Notes: generated by a model not told the origin, from the sequence alone. A stretch of 42,001 nt of DNA from Sphingomonadales bacterium (GCA_016872195.1 VHAT01000018.1:1-42001), one strand, 5' to 3'. Counted from the first letter of the stretch, positions 8,680 through 18,057 are shown. Made by a program: numbers and translations.

Positions 8680-9252
8680 ATGAAAATACTTCTGGTCGGA
8701 TTGGGTAATGTGGGCGATGAATATGCACACACCAGGCATAACATCGGATTCGATGTTGTAAATGCATTTGTGCAGCGACATCAGGGTTCTTTTCGGGTAG
8801 ACCGCTTGGCCTATGTCGCCGATATAAAGTGGAAGGGTAAGCAGTTCGTTTGCATCTGTCCCACCACCTACATGAACCTGAGTGGCCGGGCGGTAAAATA
8901 CTGGATGGATAAAGAAAAAGTAGAACCCTCTTCTGTATTGGTAGTGGTCGATGACCTGGCCATCCCCTTAGATAAGATTCGTATAAAGCCTTCCGGTAGT
9001 GATGCCGGCCACAATGGATTAAAGAGTATACAGGAATCGCTGGGAACGATTCAGTATCCCAAGATACGTTTCGGGATAGGAAGTGATTATCCCAGGGGTA
9101 AACAGGCAGATTTTGTTCTATCGAAGTGGAAGAGCACCGAAGAAAAGCAAGTGGCCGACAAGATCGCTCATTGCGTAGAGGCAATTGAAGTGATAGCCAG
9201 CCAAGGGCTTGAAGCGGCCATGAATCAATTCAATCAAAAGAGTTTTACCTGA
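8680..9252 (+). CDS. pth: Peptidyl-tRNA hydrolase
   Basis: Pth (190 residues) releases tRNA from peptidyl-tRNA that has dropped off the ribosome. The expected motifs are present: GLGNVGDEYAHTRHNIGFD with the catalytic His in TRHNIGF, TYMNLSG, VVVDDLAIPLDKIRIKPSGS and the GHNGLKSI box. The ATG at 8680 is chosen over the one at 8632, because the latter lies in the terminator and would add 16 residues not seen in the family. Pairing of L25 with Pth is common in Bacteroidota. The FAH-family gene follows after 10 nt. Confidence 0.97.
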   Translation: MKILLVGLGNVGDEYAHTRHNIGFDVVNAFVQRHQGSFRVDRLAYVADIKWKGKQFVCICPTTYMNLSGRAVKYWMDKEKVEPSSVLVVVDDLAIPLDKIRIKPSGSDAGHNGLKSIQESLGTIQYPKIRFGIGSDYPRGKQADFVLSKWKSTEEKQVADKIAHCVEAIEVIASQGLEAAMNQFNQKSFT

Positions 9253-9262
9253 AAAATTTACT

Positions 9263-9874
9263 ATGAAGATCGTTTGTGTCGGAAGAAATTATGTGGCGCA
9301 TGCCCGTGAGTTGGGTAATGAAGTGCCCAGTGACCCCGTTATCTTTATCAAACCGGCCACGGCATTGTCCAGTCCGGACACTCCATTTTCGATCCCGTCT
9401 TTTTCCAATGAGATCCATTATGAGTGTGAGTTGGTACTACGGATCGCTAAGCCCGTCCGTCAGCTCAAAAAAGAAGAGACTTTGTCTTGTATAGATGCCA
9501 TCACCGCCGGTATTGATTTTACGGCGCGCGATCTGCAACAGCAGCTAAAGGAAAAAGGATTGCCTTGGGAAAAGGCCAAGGCCTTTGACGGTGCCGCCGT
9601 GGTAGGAACATGGATGCCGATTGATCAGTTTCCTAACAAGAAGGATATTCATTTTTGTCTTTATAAGAATAGGGTCATTGTGCAACAGGCCAGTACGGCG
9701 CAGATGATCTTTGATTTTGAGACCTTACTCTCTCATATAAGTATGTATTTTACACTCGAGCACGGCGATCTGGTCTTTACCGGTACTCCCGCTGGTGTAG
9801 GGCCCGTGGAGCCCGGCGATGTGCTGGAAGGTTTTGTCGAGGACGATTCCGCATTTGAATTATCAATTTTGTAG
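9263..9874 (+). CDS. Fumarylacetoacetate hydrolase (FAH) family protein
   Basis: A 203-residue short-form FAH-fold enzyme of the acylpyruvase/FAHD1-like group. It begins MKIVCVGRNYVAHARELGN, with FIKPATAL, the metal-binding acidic cluster HYECELVLRI (E, E), the Asp in DFTARDLQQQ, and the C-terminal TGTPAGVGPVEPGD. Members of this group act on acylpyruvates or decarboxylate oxaloacetate; the substrate here cannot be told. It sits 10 nt after pth and 9 nt before the E1 dehydrogenase, in a likely operon. No truncation relative to short members of the family. Confidence 0.9.
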   Translation: MKIVCVGRNYVAHARELGNEVPSDPVIFIKPATALSSPDTPFSIPSFSNEIHYECELVLRIAKPVRQLKKEETLSCIDAITAGIDFTARDLQQQLKEKGLPWEKAKAFDGAAVVGTWMPIDQFPNKKDIHFCLYKNRVIVQQASTAQMIFDFETLLSHISMYFTLEHGDLVFTGTPAGVGPVEPGDVLEGFVEDDSAFELSIL

Positions 9875-9883
9875 GGCTATCAC

Positions 9884-12025
9884 ATGAATTCCGCTACCGA
9901 TCTGCTGCGTGCCTTTGAACTGATGTGCCAAGCGCATGCCATGGCCGATATCTATGAGGCGAACCGGTCTGTGTGTAAGTATGTACATTCCACGTCGCGT
10001 GGCCACGAGGCGATCCAATTGGCCACGGCTTTTTGTTTGCAGCCCCACGATTTTGTTAGTCCGTATTATCGCGATGAAAGTCTTTTGCTTGGTCTGGGAT
10101 TTACCCCCTACGAGCTCATGTTACAATTACTGGCAAAAGGCGATGATATATTTTCAGGGGGAAGGGAGTATTATGCACATCCTTCTTACAAGGGAAAAGA
10201 TAAGCCCACCATCATTCATCAATCCAGTGCCACGGGTATGCAAGTGATCCCCACAACGGGAATTGCCCAGGCGATACAGTATTGGGAAACCTTGCAACGA
10301 AAAGAAGCGATCCAAGATGAGGGATCTGTAAAGGGCAGTCCATCGGGGCCAACCGCATCGGGTCTGCGCGAAGAAAAGAGGCCCGATTTCATGAAGGCTT
10401 CTACCTTACCCATTGTTGTCTGCTCATTGGGAGATGCCAGTGTTACCGAAGGAGAGGTCAGCGAAGCGTTTCAATTTGCGGTGCTTAAACAACTCCCTAT
10501 CATTTATCTGGTACAGGATAATAACTGGGGCATCAGCGTAACGGCTGCGGAGGCCAGGGCTATGAATGCATTTGAATATGCGGCTGGCTTTAAGGGAATG
10601 GGAAGAGTGCAAGTAGATGGATCGGATTTTGAAGCTTCGTTAAGTGTACTCAAAGAGGTAAGCACGCTGGTCCGTCAACATCGAAAGCCTTATGTAGTGC
10701 ATGCACAAGTACCCCTGTTAGGGCATCATACCAGTGGTGTGCGCAGGGAGTTTTATCGTGATCAGGCCGAGTATGCCAACCATTCTCAGCACGATCCGCG
10801 TCCCAAATTGCGAAATCGGTTATTGTCACTTGGCGTAGCGGAGCAAGAGCTACGCGCAATAGAAAATCGCGCCGCTCAAACAGTGGCAGACGATTTTAGC
10901 CGGGTGCAGGCGGCTCCCGAGCCCGCAATTGTCTCCGTTAGCGAGCATGTATTCGCGCCAACGCCCGTTACCGTAGAAAAGGGAGAACGATCTCCCGCCG
11001 GGGCTTCTAAGATCATGATGGTCGATGCGGCCTTGTTTGCCATAAGGGAGATCATGCAAAAACATCCTGAGGCCTTGCTCTACGGGCAAGATGTTGGTAA
11101 ACGATTAGGTGGCGTTTTTAGAGAAGCGGCTACGCTGGCTGATATCTTTGGGGAGCACCGCGTCTTTAACACGGCCATTCAAGAAGCCTATGTGGTAGGT
11201 TCTACGGCAGGTATGTCGGCCGCCGGTTTACGTCCCATTGTCGAAGTTCAATTTGCTGATTATATCTATCCAGGGTTTAATCAATTGGTAACAGAGCTCT
11301 CTAAAAGTTGCTACCTGAGCAGCGGAAAGTTTCCCGTCTCCATGATCTTGCGGGTTCCCACGGGAGCGTATGGTGGAGGAGGGCCCTATCACAGTGGATC
11401 GATAGAAAGTACCTTATTGTCGATCAAAGGTATCAAGGTGGTATTTCCGGCTACGGCAGCCGATATGAAGGGATTAATGAAGGCCGCCTTTTATGATCCC
11501 AATCCTGTGGTGATGCTCGAACACAAGGGATTATATTGGAGTAAAGTGCCTGGTACCGAAGAGGCTCGTACGGCCGAACCAGATGCGGACTATATTATTC
11601 CATTGGGAAAAGGTCTTGTGGTACAAGCCGCTGTAGAGGGCAAGATCGCTTCTGGAGAATCAGCTGTGGTGGTTACCTATGGGATGGGGGTCTATTGGGC
11701 TAAAGAGGCGAGTCGTACCCTGCCGGGCCAAATTGAGATCATCGATCTACGTACGCTATATCCTCTCGATGAGCAATTGGTGTTCGAAAGAGTCAGTGCC
11801 CATGGAAAATGTTTGGTGCTTACTGAAGAACAGCAACTGAATTCCTTTGCCGAAGCGTTGGCCGGCCGGATCAGTAAACAATGCTTCACCGCGCTCGACC
11901 AACCCGTAGAAGTGTTGGGAGCGCTGAATCTGCCTGCTGTGCCCATGAACATCGAATTAGAAAAGGCCATGCTACCCACTCCGGAAAAAGTGAGAAGAGC
12001 GCTGGAGCAATTACTAAATGGGTAA
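9884..12025 (+). CDS. Fused alpha/beta E1 component of a 2-oxoacid dehydrogenase
   Basis: A 713-residue thiamine-diphosphate enzyme with alpha (about 1-350) and beta (about 383-713) E1 subunits in one chain, the form common in Bacteroidota. It would decarboxylate a branched-chain 2-oxoacid or pyruvate and pass the acyl group to an E2. The alpha part has SSATGMQVIPTTGIAQAIQY and the ThDP motif GDASVTEGE...NNWGIS. The beta part has ALLYGQDVGKRLGGVFREA, FNTAIQEAYVVGSTAGMSAAG, VRVPTGAYGGGGPYHS-like residues and IIDLRTLYPLDE. Residues about 139-174 form a polar, low-complexity stretch between alpha blocks that I do not expect there. Which 2-oxoacid is used cannot be fixed; branched-chain is the family habit. 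It ends 11 nt from the end of convergent aspS. Confidence 0.93.
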   Translation: MNSATDLLRAFELMCQAHAMADIYEANRSVCKYVHSTSRGHEAIQLATAFCLQPHDFVSPYYRDESLLLGLGFTPYELMLQLLAKGDDIFSGGREYYAHPSYKGKDKPTIIHQSSATGMQVIPTTGIAQAIQYWETLQRKEAIQDEGSVKGSPSGPTASGLREEKRPDFMKASTLPIVVCSLGDASVTEGEVSEAFQFAVLKQLPIIYLVQDNNWGISVTAAEARAMNAFEYAAGFKGMGRVQVDGSDFEASLSVLKEVSTLVRQHRKPYVVHAQVPLLGHHTSGVRREFYRDQAEYANHSQHDPRPKLRNRLLSLGVAEQELRAIENRAAQTVADDFSRVQAAPEPAIVSVSEHVFAPTPVTVEKGERSPAGASKIMMVDAALFAIREIMQKHPEALLYGQDVGKRLGGVFREAATLADIFGEHRVFNTAIQEAYVVGSTAGMSAAGLRPIVEVQFADYIYPGFNQLVTELSKSCYLSSGKFPVSMILRVPTGAYGGGGPYHSGSIESTLLSIKGIKVVFPATAADMKGLMKAAFYDPNPVVMLEHKGLYWSKVPGTEEARTAEPDADYIIPLGKGLVVQAAVEGKIASGESAVVVTYGMGVYWAKEASRTLPGQIEIIDLRTLYPLDEQLVFERVSAHGKCLVLTEEQQLNSFAEALAGRISKQCFTALDQPVEVLGALNLPAVPMNIELEKAMLPTPEKVRRALEQLLNG

Positions 12026-12036
12026 GAGAAAAGAGA

Positions 12037-14313
12037 TCAATCTTTTTTTAAGTCCAGACGGATCTGTAGTTCTTCAAATTGTTTTTCGTCGATCGTCGCG
12101 GGAGCATCAAGCATCACATCTCTTCCGGCATTGTTTTTAGGGAAGGCTATAAAGTCACGAATACTCTCACTCCCTCCAAGGATGGCACAGAGCCTGTCAA
12201 AGCCAAAAGCGATCCCGCCATGCGGGGGAGCACCGTATTCGAAGGCGCCTAACAGAAATCCAAATTTGTGCTGCTGCTCTTCTTTGTCCATACCTAATGC
12301 CGCGAACATTTTTTCTTGTAGCTCGCGCTGGTAAATTCGAATGGAGCCACCCCCGATCTCATTTCCATTGAGTACCATGTCGTAGGCGTTTGCTTTGATA
12401 CTGGCATAGGGGTGGCGAAGATAATCCGCAGCATTCTCTATGGTAGGATGGTGATGGATCATGGTTTGGATCTGCTCGGGTTTGGGCGAGGTAAAGGGGT
12501 GATGACGGGCCACCCAACGATTCCCTTCTTCATCGTATTCAAATAATGGAAAGTCAAGGACCCAACATAATTTGTATTCATTGGGCTTACGAAGTCCCAG
12601 CCGCTCTCCCATTTCGAGACGAAGCTCACTCATGGCCTTGCGTGTGCGCTCTTCTTTGCCGGCCAACAATAAGATGAGGTCTCCCGGTTGCGCTCCAGCG
12701 GCCTTTGCCAGGGCTAGTAATCTCTCTGGTGAGTAGAATTTATCGATACTGCTTTTACAGGTACCATCTGCTTGATATTTGATAAAGGCCATGCCTTTCA
12801 TTCCCAATTGTGGGCGTTGTACCCATTGTGTCAGCTCATCGGTTTGTTTACGCGAATACTCGGCAGCACCGGGTATCGCGATCGCCAACACAGTTTCGGC
12901 CGCATCAAAAATTGCAAACTGGGCGCCTTCGATAAGGGGCCGCTGATCCGATTTGTCCGTAAAGACTGTGTCGGGTTTTTTCAGATTCAGCAAGGGCATG
13001 GCAAAACGGATATCGGGTTTATCATTGCCATAGGTCCACATGGCCTCTTCCCAGCTAAGACGAGTAATGGGTTCGCTATACTCGAGCTGCTTGACTTCTT
13101 TAAAAATAAAGCGGATCATCCCTTCGAACATGCTGAGAATATCGTCTTGCTCCACAAAGGACATCTCGCAGTCGATCTGGGTAAATTCTGGTTGACGGTC
13201 TGCCCGCAGGTCTTCGTCTCGAAAACATTTTACGATCTGATAGTAGCGGTCGTATCCGCTTACCATCAACAATTGTTTGAAGGTTTGGGGCGATTGGGGC
13301 AGGGCATAGAACTGGCCCGGATTCATACGCGAGGGCACAACAAAATCGCGTGCTCCCTCGGGCGTAGATTTGATCAAAAAAGGAGTCTCGATATCCATGA
13401 ACCCTTGTTGATGCAAATAGGTTCGCGCGGCCCGATTTACTGCGTAGCGTAATTCGAGATTGCGACGTACGGAGGGTCTCCTTAGGTCTAAAAAGCGATA
13501 TTTCATGCGCAGGTCGTCTCCGCCATCAGTGTCGTCCTGTATGGTAAAGGGCGGAACGGCCGCTTTATTGAGGATGCTAAACGAGAGGATATCGATTTCG
13601 ATATCGCCGGTGGGCAGTTGTGGGTTTTTATTGCTGCGTTCAATTACTTTTCCGGTAACCTGCACTACGAATTCACGACCAAGCGGGGTCGATTCTAATT
13701 CTGCATTAATCTGTTCTCCAAAGAGCAGTTGCGTTATGCCATAGCGATCGCGCAGATCTACGAAGGTGATTGCACCATATTTACGAATGGTCTGTATCCA
13801 TCCCGCTAGTTGTACTTGCTTGCCGATATCTTGTTTGCGTAATTCTCCACAGGTATGCGTTCTATACATAGACTTAGACTTAGGGAAATGATCAAAGAGT
13901 AGTTGTTCTTTTTTATGGATCTCGTTAGGACGTTGAATAAGATAATAGTTAAGTAAGATCAATGAGCCGATGGCAAAGGGGATCAATGATAGTTGCTTTC
14001 CGGTCAACAGGTCAAAATAGATCGTTTCGTCCTTTTTAAGGAATTCCATGATCATCCAGGTGCTGTTAGCACAGATCCAGAAGGTAACAGCCAGGTTATG
14101 GGCTAATTCAGAGACAATATGGCGTGTGCGCCAAGAAATAAAAATAGCTACGAATAAGGTTGGAACGATCATGCCGATACCCAAAAAGGTCCAACCCAGA
14201 CACCAACTGATATCTTTTATGATCCAAAAGACTATATGCAGATTCTCCATTTTACGATACTTGGCGGGTATCGAGTGGAGGCTATCGGATGATGCTGGTA
14301 GGATATCGGACAT
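12037..14313 (-). CDS. aspS: Aspartyl-tRNA synthetase with N-terminal membrane domain in one frame
   Basis: Residues 149-758 are a complete bacterial-type AspRS: OB-fold anticodon domain starting [13 protein letters not shown], class II motif 2 ([20 protein letters not shown]), a GAD insert, and motif 3 ([12 protein letters not shown]). It charges tRNA-Asp. Residues 1-148 are in the same frame with no stop and hold three or four hydrophobic segments (about 24-41, 42-60, 69-91, 108-126), with WRTRH after the second and a basic linker after the last. This places AspRS on the cytoplasmic side. The N-terminal part resembles small stand-alone membrane proteins I know from Bacteroidota. A TACCTTTC box 7 nt before 14313 favours transcription of the whole frame. 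Internal start at 13869 remains possible; no clear ribosome site is seen there. Confidence 0.85.
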   Translation of the reverse strand: MSDILPASSDSLHSIPAKYRKMENLHIVFWIIKDISWCLGWTFLGIGMIVPTLFVAIFISWRTRHIVSELAHNLAVTFWICANSTWMIMEFLKKDETIYFDLLTGKQLSLIPFAIGSLILLNYYLIQRPNEIHKKEQLLFDHFPKSKSMYRTHTCGELRKQDIGKQVQLAGWIQTIRKYGAITFVDLRDRYGITQLLFGEQINAELESTPLGREFVVQVTGKVIERSNKNPQLPTGDIEIDILSFSILNKAAVPPFTIQDDTDGGDDLRMKYRFLDLRRPSVRRNLELRYAVNRAARTYLHQQGFMDIETPFLIKSTPEGARDFVVPSRMNPGQFYALPQSPQTFKQLLMVSGYDRYYQIVKCFRDEDLRADRQPEFTQIDCEMSFVEQDDILSMFEGMIRFIFKEVKQLEYSEPITRLSWEEAMWTYGNDKPDIRFAMPLLNLKKPDTVFTDKSDQRPLIEGAQFAIFDAAETVLAIAIPGAAEYSRKQTDELTQWVQRPQLGMKGMAFIKYQADGTCKSSIDKFYSPERLLALAKAAGAQPGDLILLLAGKEERTRKAMSELRLEMGERLGLRKPNEYKLCWVLDFPLFEYDEEGNRWVARHHPFTSPKPEQIQTMIHHHPTIENAADYLRHPYASIKANAYDMVLNGNEIGGGSIRIYQRELQEKMFAALGMDKEEQQHKFGFLLGAFEYGAPPHGGIAFGFDRLCAILGGSESIRDFIAFPKNNAGRDVMLDAPATIDEKQFEELQIRLDLKKD

Positions 14314-14320
14314 AGTAGGC

Positions 14321-14328
14321 GAAAGGTA
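14321..14328 (-). promoter_or_regulatory. Bacteroidota -7 box before the membrane-domain/aspS frame
   Basis: Minus-strand TACCTTTC matches TAnnTTTG at all but the last base. It ends 7 nt before the ATG at 14313. No convincing -33 TTTG was found. If used, transcription starts almost at the ATG. Confidence 0.4.
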
Positions 14329-14352
14329 AGAAAGTTGTGAAAAAAAATGCGG

Positions 14353-15423
14353 TCAATTTATATTGAATCGACCCAAGTCGGCTTCCGGATGCAGGGGAGC
14401 GTCGTAAAGGAGGTGTTGCACCAGCTGTCGGGCAAAATAAGGGGCCAAGGAGCAGCCCTTGGTGCCCATACCGCCTAGCAATCCGATACGGGGTTCTTGA
14501 GGATGCTTTCCGACAAAGGGGCGTCTCTCTTTAGAACCCGGTCTTATGGCCGCCCAGTGATCAGCAACGGTAAAGGGGACTTTGAGCCATTGTCGTAAGC
14601 TGTGCTCGGTGGAAGTCCTAAACTGTTCACTGGGTTGCGCATCGGTGAAGTCCCACTCATAGCTGGAGCCAACCCACCAGTGGTCAGTTCTTTTAAGGGG
14701 GGTCATGGTAAGCGGACCTTTAAAAATATGAGTAGCCGGTAATCCGGGAGCCTGTACGATCAGAGCCTCTCCCTTTACCGGGGCTACAGGCAGATGGTCA
14801 AAGAGCGGATTGTCATGTAAACCGATGCCATCACAAAAGATCAATTGATCGAATTCGATATCCTCAAAGCGAAATCCGTTACTGCTTTTTTTCAATGCCT
14901 GGTAATTGAATTTCTTCTCCAGTAATCGACCTTCTTTGCGTAGTTTATCTTTATAAGCAGGCAATAGTACGTCTAGTGCAATCTGATAACTTTTTTTGAT
15001 CAGCCCCAGCCCCAAGAGCGGATCAAAAAAGCGAGCGCTATCGGGCGCCGTAGTTGGGCGGTGTAAATAATCCTGCTGTTCAGTGGCTCGTACGGTAAAG
15101 ATGTTAGCGCTATCAGGGTGAGAAAAGAATTGTAGGATGCTTCGCTCTTCGATCAGTTGAGGAGAATGGGAATACTGCTCGGAATAAAGTTGTTGCCCCA
15201 ACTCTGTATAATGTAACTGGGCAAAGGGCATTAGTTCATCGATTAGCCAGGTGGTAACCAGCCTTCTGCCTGTAACCGGATTGATCAATCCCCCTGCCAT
15301 CAGTGAGGCATTGGGAAGATGGCCTGGATCGAGTACGATGAAATCTCTTTTTTCTTGCTCTAAAAAATAACTGAGCCAGGTTCCACAAAGCCCCTGACCC
15401 ACGAGCAGAAATTCTGTTTTCAT
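14353..15423 (-). CDS. FAD-dependent oxidoreductase (DAO family)
   Basis: A 356-residue flavoprotein of the D-amino-acid/glycine oxidase fold. The N-terminal FAD-binding beta-alpha-beta is seen as FLLVGQGLCGTWLSYFLEQE with VLDPG at the end of strand 2. SLMAGGLINPVTGRR is typical for Bacteroidota members of this group. The C-terminal end has the second FAD contact GLLGGMGTKGCSLAPYFARQL. The substrate is unknown; the family oxidises amines in amino acids. There is no signal peptide, so it is cytosolic. A TACCTTTA box lies exactly 4 nt before the ATG, so it probably has its own promoter, although an A2M-like gene precedes it by 31 nt on the same strand. Confidence 0.88.
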   Translation of the reverse strand: MKTEFLLVGQGLCGTWLSYFLEQEKRDFIVLDPGHLPNASLMAGGLINPVTGRRLVTTWLIDELMPFAQLHYTELGQQLYSEQYSHSPQLIEERSILQFFSHPDSANIFTVRATEQQDYLHRPTTAPDSARFFDPLLGLGLIKKSYQIALDVLLPAYKDKLRKEGRLLEKKFNYQALKKSSNGFRFEDIEFDQLIFCDGIGLHDNPLFDHLPVAPVKGEALIVQAPGLPATHIFKGPLTMTPLKRTDHWWVGSSYEWDFTDAQPSEQFRTSTEHSLRQWLKVPFTVADHWAAIRPGSKERRPFVGKHPQEPRIGLLGGMGTKGCSLAPYFARQLVQHLLYDAPLHPEADLGRFNIN

Positions 15424-15427
15424 ACAA

Positions 15428-15435
15428 TAAAGGTA
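15428..15435 (-). promoter_or_regulatory. Bacteroidota -7 box before the DAO-family gene
   Basis: Minus-strand TACCTTTA (7 of 8 to TAnnTTTG), 4 nt before the ATG at 15423. No -33 TTTG is visible. It predicts a leaderless or nearly leaderless message. Confidence 0.4.
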
Positions 15436-15454
15436 AGAAGCGATGCGAGTAAGG

Positions 15455-16315
15455 TTAGTCGATCTCGATCCTGTTGCTTGTAGTTGTCATCTGTCTCGGC
15501 CAAACCTTCCAAAAAAACATCCTGCTGGCCGGAAGTAGAAATTGACCTGGATAGCGCGCTTGAAAGTAGTAGTCAAATTGATATGTGCCTGGCGTAAGTC
15601 CGTAAAAAGTAGTAATGATCGCCGTGTCGCTCGGGGTCTGAAGATGGCGAAGCGTTGAATTCCCTTTTTTATGCATCGATACACGTCCAGTCGGTTGTAG
15701 TCCGGCCGAAAAAGGAATCTCCAAACGACAACTATCATGTGTCTTTCCCAAGCTAAGCTTAAAGCGAACGATAATGGATTGTCCAAGAGATTGTATAGAA
15801 AAAGGGGTTATTATTGTCTCTTGTGCTCTTCCTTTGAGCGTATTATGGCTTAGTAGGTGTCTTCCCAATTTAGCTCCTACTACCTGTTCGGCATCAATTA
15901 CTTGTTCCTCTTCAATGGCAGGGAGAACTAAAACAGAACCATGGATAACCTGGCGGGTCGTATCTGAACGCAAAGTCAACTGCCAATCTACCTTTCCGCT
16001 GAAAAGATGGGGTATCGTTACAGGAAAGCGAACAAAAGAGCGTTCTCCCGGGGCTAGTGTAAAGTATTGATTTGCCAATTGGTTATAGAACCATCCGTCG
16101 ACCGGTTGTTTCTTTACGGCGTCAAAAAGTTCTAGTTGCAAATTTCCGGTTTGCTCTCTATCTCCAGCATTGTATAGAGAGAACTGGATCTTTGGCTGAT
16201 CTCCCTGATAGAAAAAAGAAGGGAGCTGAGCCTCGGCCTGCACAAAAGGCTGAGCATGGGTAAGAGAAAAAAAAACGGCTACCGCCCAAACGCCCAATAA
16301 AGAAAAAAGACGCAT
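15455..16315 (-). CDS. Short secreted protein resembling joined pieces of alpha-2-macroglobulin
   Basis: A 286-residue protein with signal peptide (residues 1-21, ending THAQ). Residues about 22-135 look like the bridge/macroglobulin region of Bacteroidota alpha-2-macroglobulins: LPSFFYQGDQ, LQLELFDAVKKQPVDGWF, NQYFTLAPGE and a LPA segment where LPV normally stands. Residues about 170-286 look like the C-terminal receptor-binding-like domain: LGQSIIVRFKLSL, IPFSAGLQP, and YGLTPGTYQFDYYFQARYPG followed by FLLPAS. The alpha-toroid thioester domain that normally sits between these (hundreds of residues) is absent, and no thioester CGEQ is present. Function is unknown; a protease-trap mechanism is not expected without the bait and thioester. 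It starts directly after the sucD stop (TAAATG), so it is translated from the sucD message. The assignment rests on remembered motifs, not a search. Confidence 0.6.
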   Translation of the reverse strand: MRLFSLLGVWAVAVFFSLTHAQPFVQAEAQLPSFFYQGDQPKIQFSLYNAGDREQTGNLQLELFDAVKKQPVDGWFYNQLANQYFTLAPGERSFVRFPVTIPHLFSGKVDWQLTLRSDTTRQVIHGSVLVLPAIEEEQVIDAEQVVGAKLGRHLLSHNTLKGRAQETIITPFSIQSLGQSIIVRFKLSLGKTHDSCRLEIPFSAGLQPTGRVSMHKKGNSTLRHLQTPSDTAIITTFYGLTPGTYQFDYYFQARYPGQFLLPASRMFFWKVWPRQMTTTSNRIEID

Positions 16316-17191
16316 TTATTTTTTTAAGACTTCGGCCATCTTCTTACCGATATCGGCCGGACTGCTAACCACATGAATGCCACAGTCGCTCATGATCTTC
16401 ATTTTGGCAGCGGCCGTATCGTCTGCACCGCCCACGATGGCGCCGGCATGGCCCATTCGTCTACCAGGAGGGGCCGTCTGTCCGGCTATGAATCCTACCA
16501 CGGGCTTTTTATTGCCGTTTGATTTTATCCAATGGGCCGCCTCGGCTTCCATGCCACCTCCGATCTCTCCGATCATTACAATTGCATCGGTATCGGGGTC
16601 TTGCATAAAGAGCTCAATGGCCTCTTTTGTAGTCGTGCCAATGATTGGATCTCCGCCAATACCTACGGCAGTAGAAATGCCCAAACCGGCCTTGGCCACC
16701 TGGTCAGCGGCTTCGTAAGTAAGGGTGCCCGATTTGGAGACAATGCCCACCCGTCCTTTTACAAAGACAAAACCAGGCATAATACCAACTTTACATTCAT
16801 TTGCCGTTATGACTCCCGGGCAGTTGGGCCCGATGAGGCGGGTGTTCTTACCAAGCAAATAATTTTTTACCCTGACCATATCCTGAACAGGAATACCCTC
16901 TGTGATACAGACTACCAGTGCTATGCCCGCTTCAGCGGCCTCCATAATAGCATCAGCTGCAAAAGCAGGGGGTACGAAAATGATACTTACATCGGCTCCT
17001 GTTGTTTTTACGGCATCGGACACGGTATTAAAGACAGGGCGATCCAGATGCTTGGTGCCGCCTTTTCCGGGCGTCACACCACCCACCAACTGGGTGCCGT
17101 ATTCGATCATTTGAGAAGCATGAAAACTACCTTCCGTGCCGGTGAATCCCTGCACGATCACTTTAGAATTTTTATTGATAAGAATGCTCAT
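16316..17191 (-). CDS. sucD: Succinyl-CoA synthetase alpha subunit
   Basis: SucD (291 residues) carries the phosphohistidine of succinyl-CoA synthetase, the TCA step that makes ATP or GTP from succinyl-CoA. It has the CoA-binding Rossmann start ([16 protein letters not shown]), [39 protein letters not shown], and the active-site His in [12 protein letters not shown]. The length is normal. sucC is not in the window; the two are often apart in this phylum. The A2M-like gene follows with no gap. An exact TACCTTTG box lies 24 nt before the ATG. Confidence 0.98.
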   Translation of the reverse strand: MSILINKNSKVIVQGFTGTEGSFHASQMIEYGTQLVGGVTPGKGGTKHLDRPVFNTVSDAVKTTGADVSIIFVPPAFAADAIMEAAEAGIALVVCITEGIPVQDMVRVKNYLLGKNTRLIGPNCPGVITANECKVGIMPGFVFVKGRVGIVSKSGTLTYEAADQVAKAGLGISTAVGIGGDPIIGTTTKEAIELFMQDPDTDAIVMIGEIGGGMEAEAAHWIKSNGNKKPVVGFIAGQTAPPGRRMGHAGAIVGGADDTAAAKMKIMSDCGIHVVSSPADIGKKMAEVLKK

Positions 17192-17215
17192 AGTTCAACT
17201 TCTTAAAATTTGCCG

Positions 17216-17223
17216 CAAAGGTA
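17216..17223 (-). promoter_or_regulatory. Bacteroidota -7 box before sucD
   Basis: Exact TACCTTTG on the minus strand, 24 nt upstream of the sucD ATG, in the 46-nt gap after mlaF. No clear -33 TTTG. It gives sucD its own short leader. Confidence 0.5.
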
Positions 17224-17237
17224 GGGATTTGTACAGA

Positions 17238-18050
17238 TCAGGGCTTGATCATATCATCCATATTCCGAAAGTTGGGCATCTTTCCGGTCTGTTCCAGCAT
17301 GCGCATATCCTTGGCATCTTTCAGAAATTCGGAGGCAAAGATGAAGTCGTTCAGTAATTTATTGTTGCTGAAAATGATATCCTGACGGGTCCCTTCCCAC
17401 TCTTTTTTTCCTTGGTACATATACAAAATGTAATCGCCCGTCTCCATCACACTATTCATATCATGAGTATTGACCACGGTTGTGATATTGAATTCCACCG
17501 TCAGATCCTTGATCAATTTATCGATAACGAGAGAGGTTTGCGGGTCAAGCCCCGAGTTGGGTTCATCGCAAAAAAGATATTTGGGGTTCAACACCACCGC
17601 CCGGGCTAATGCCACTCTTTTTTTCATCCCCCCGCTCAGCTCGGCCGGAAATTTATGGTTGACATCTTTTAGACTCACGCGCTCTAGCACCTCGTTGACT
17701 CTTTTTAATTTTTGGGCCGAGGTATCTTTCGTAAACATGTCAAGCGGGAACATGATATTTTGCTCTACTGAGAGCGAGTCAAATAATGCTGAACCCTGAA
17801 AAAGCATTCCAATCTCTTTACGAATGGCGGTATGCTGTTCTTGTCGCATAGAGAAGAAATTCTCTCCCTGGTAACAGATCTCGCCCTGATCCGGGGTCAA
17901 TAATCCCACCATGCATTTCATCAGGACGGTCTTTCCACTTCCACTGGCTCCAATGATCAGATTGCATTGCCCCGGTTTCATTTGAGCGCTTACATTCTCG
18001 ATAACGACCTTATCGCCAAATTTCTTTTGTATGTTCTTTACCTCGATCAT
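17238..18050 (-). CDS. mlaF: MlaF-like ABC transporter ATPase
   Basis: ATPase of the Mla/Ttg2-type phospholipid transporter (270 residues). The P-loop is GASGSGKT, the Q-loop region IGMLFQGSALFDSL, the signature LSGGMKKRVALARA, Walker B YLFCDEPNSGLDP and the switch His NTHDMNSV. GSALFDSL and the GLDP form are typical of MlaF. The start at 18050 (MIEVKNIQKKFG) is chosen because the ATG at 18092 lies inside mlaE. It pairs with the permease 7 nt upstream. A substrate-binding MCE protein (MlaD) is not adjacent. Its likely job is keeping outer-membrane lipid asymmetry. Confidence 0.93.
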   Translation of the reverse strand: MIEVKNIQKKFGDKVVIENVSAQMKPGQCNLIIGASGSGKTVLMKCMVGLLTPDQGEICYQGENFFSMRQEQHTAIRKEIGMLFQGSALFDSLSVEQNIMFPLDMFTKDTSAQKLKRVNEVLERVSLKDVNHKFPAELSGGMKKRVALARAVVLNPKYLFCDEPNSGLDPQTSLVIDKLIKDLTVEFNITTVVNTHDMNSVMETGDYILYMYQGKKEWEGTRQDIIFSNNKLLNDFIFASEFLKDAKDMRMLEQTGKMPNFRNMDDMIKP

Positions 18051-18057
18051 GTATTCA

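Noticed and set aside
12772-13452. 226-residue plus-strand frame inside aspS
   Set aside because: Antisense to conserved AspRS sequence, with no motifs; a shadow frame.
16532-17206. 224-residue plus-strand frame over sucD
   Set aside because: Antisense to sucD with its full set of motifs; no independent support.
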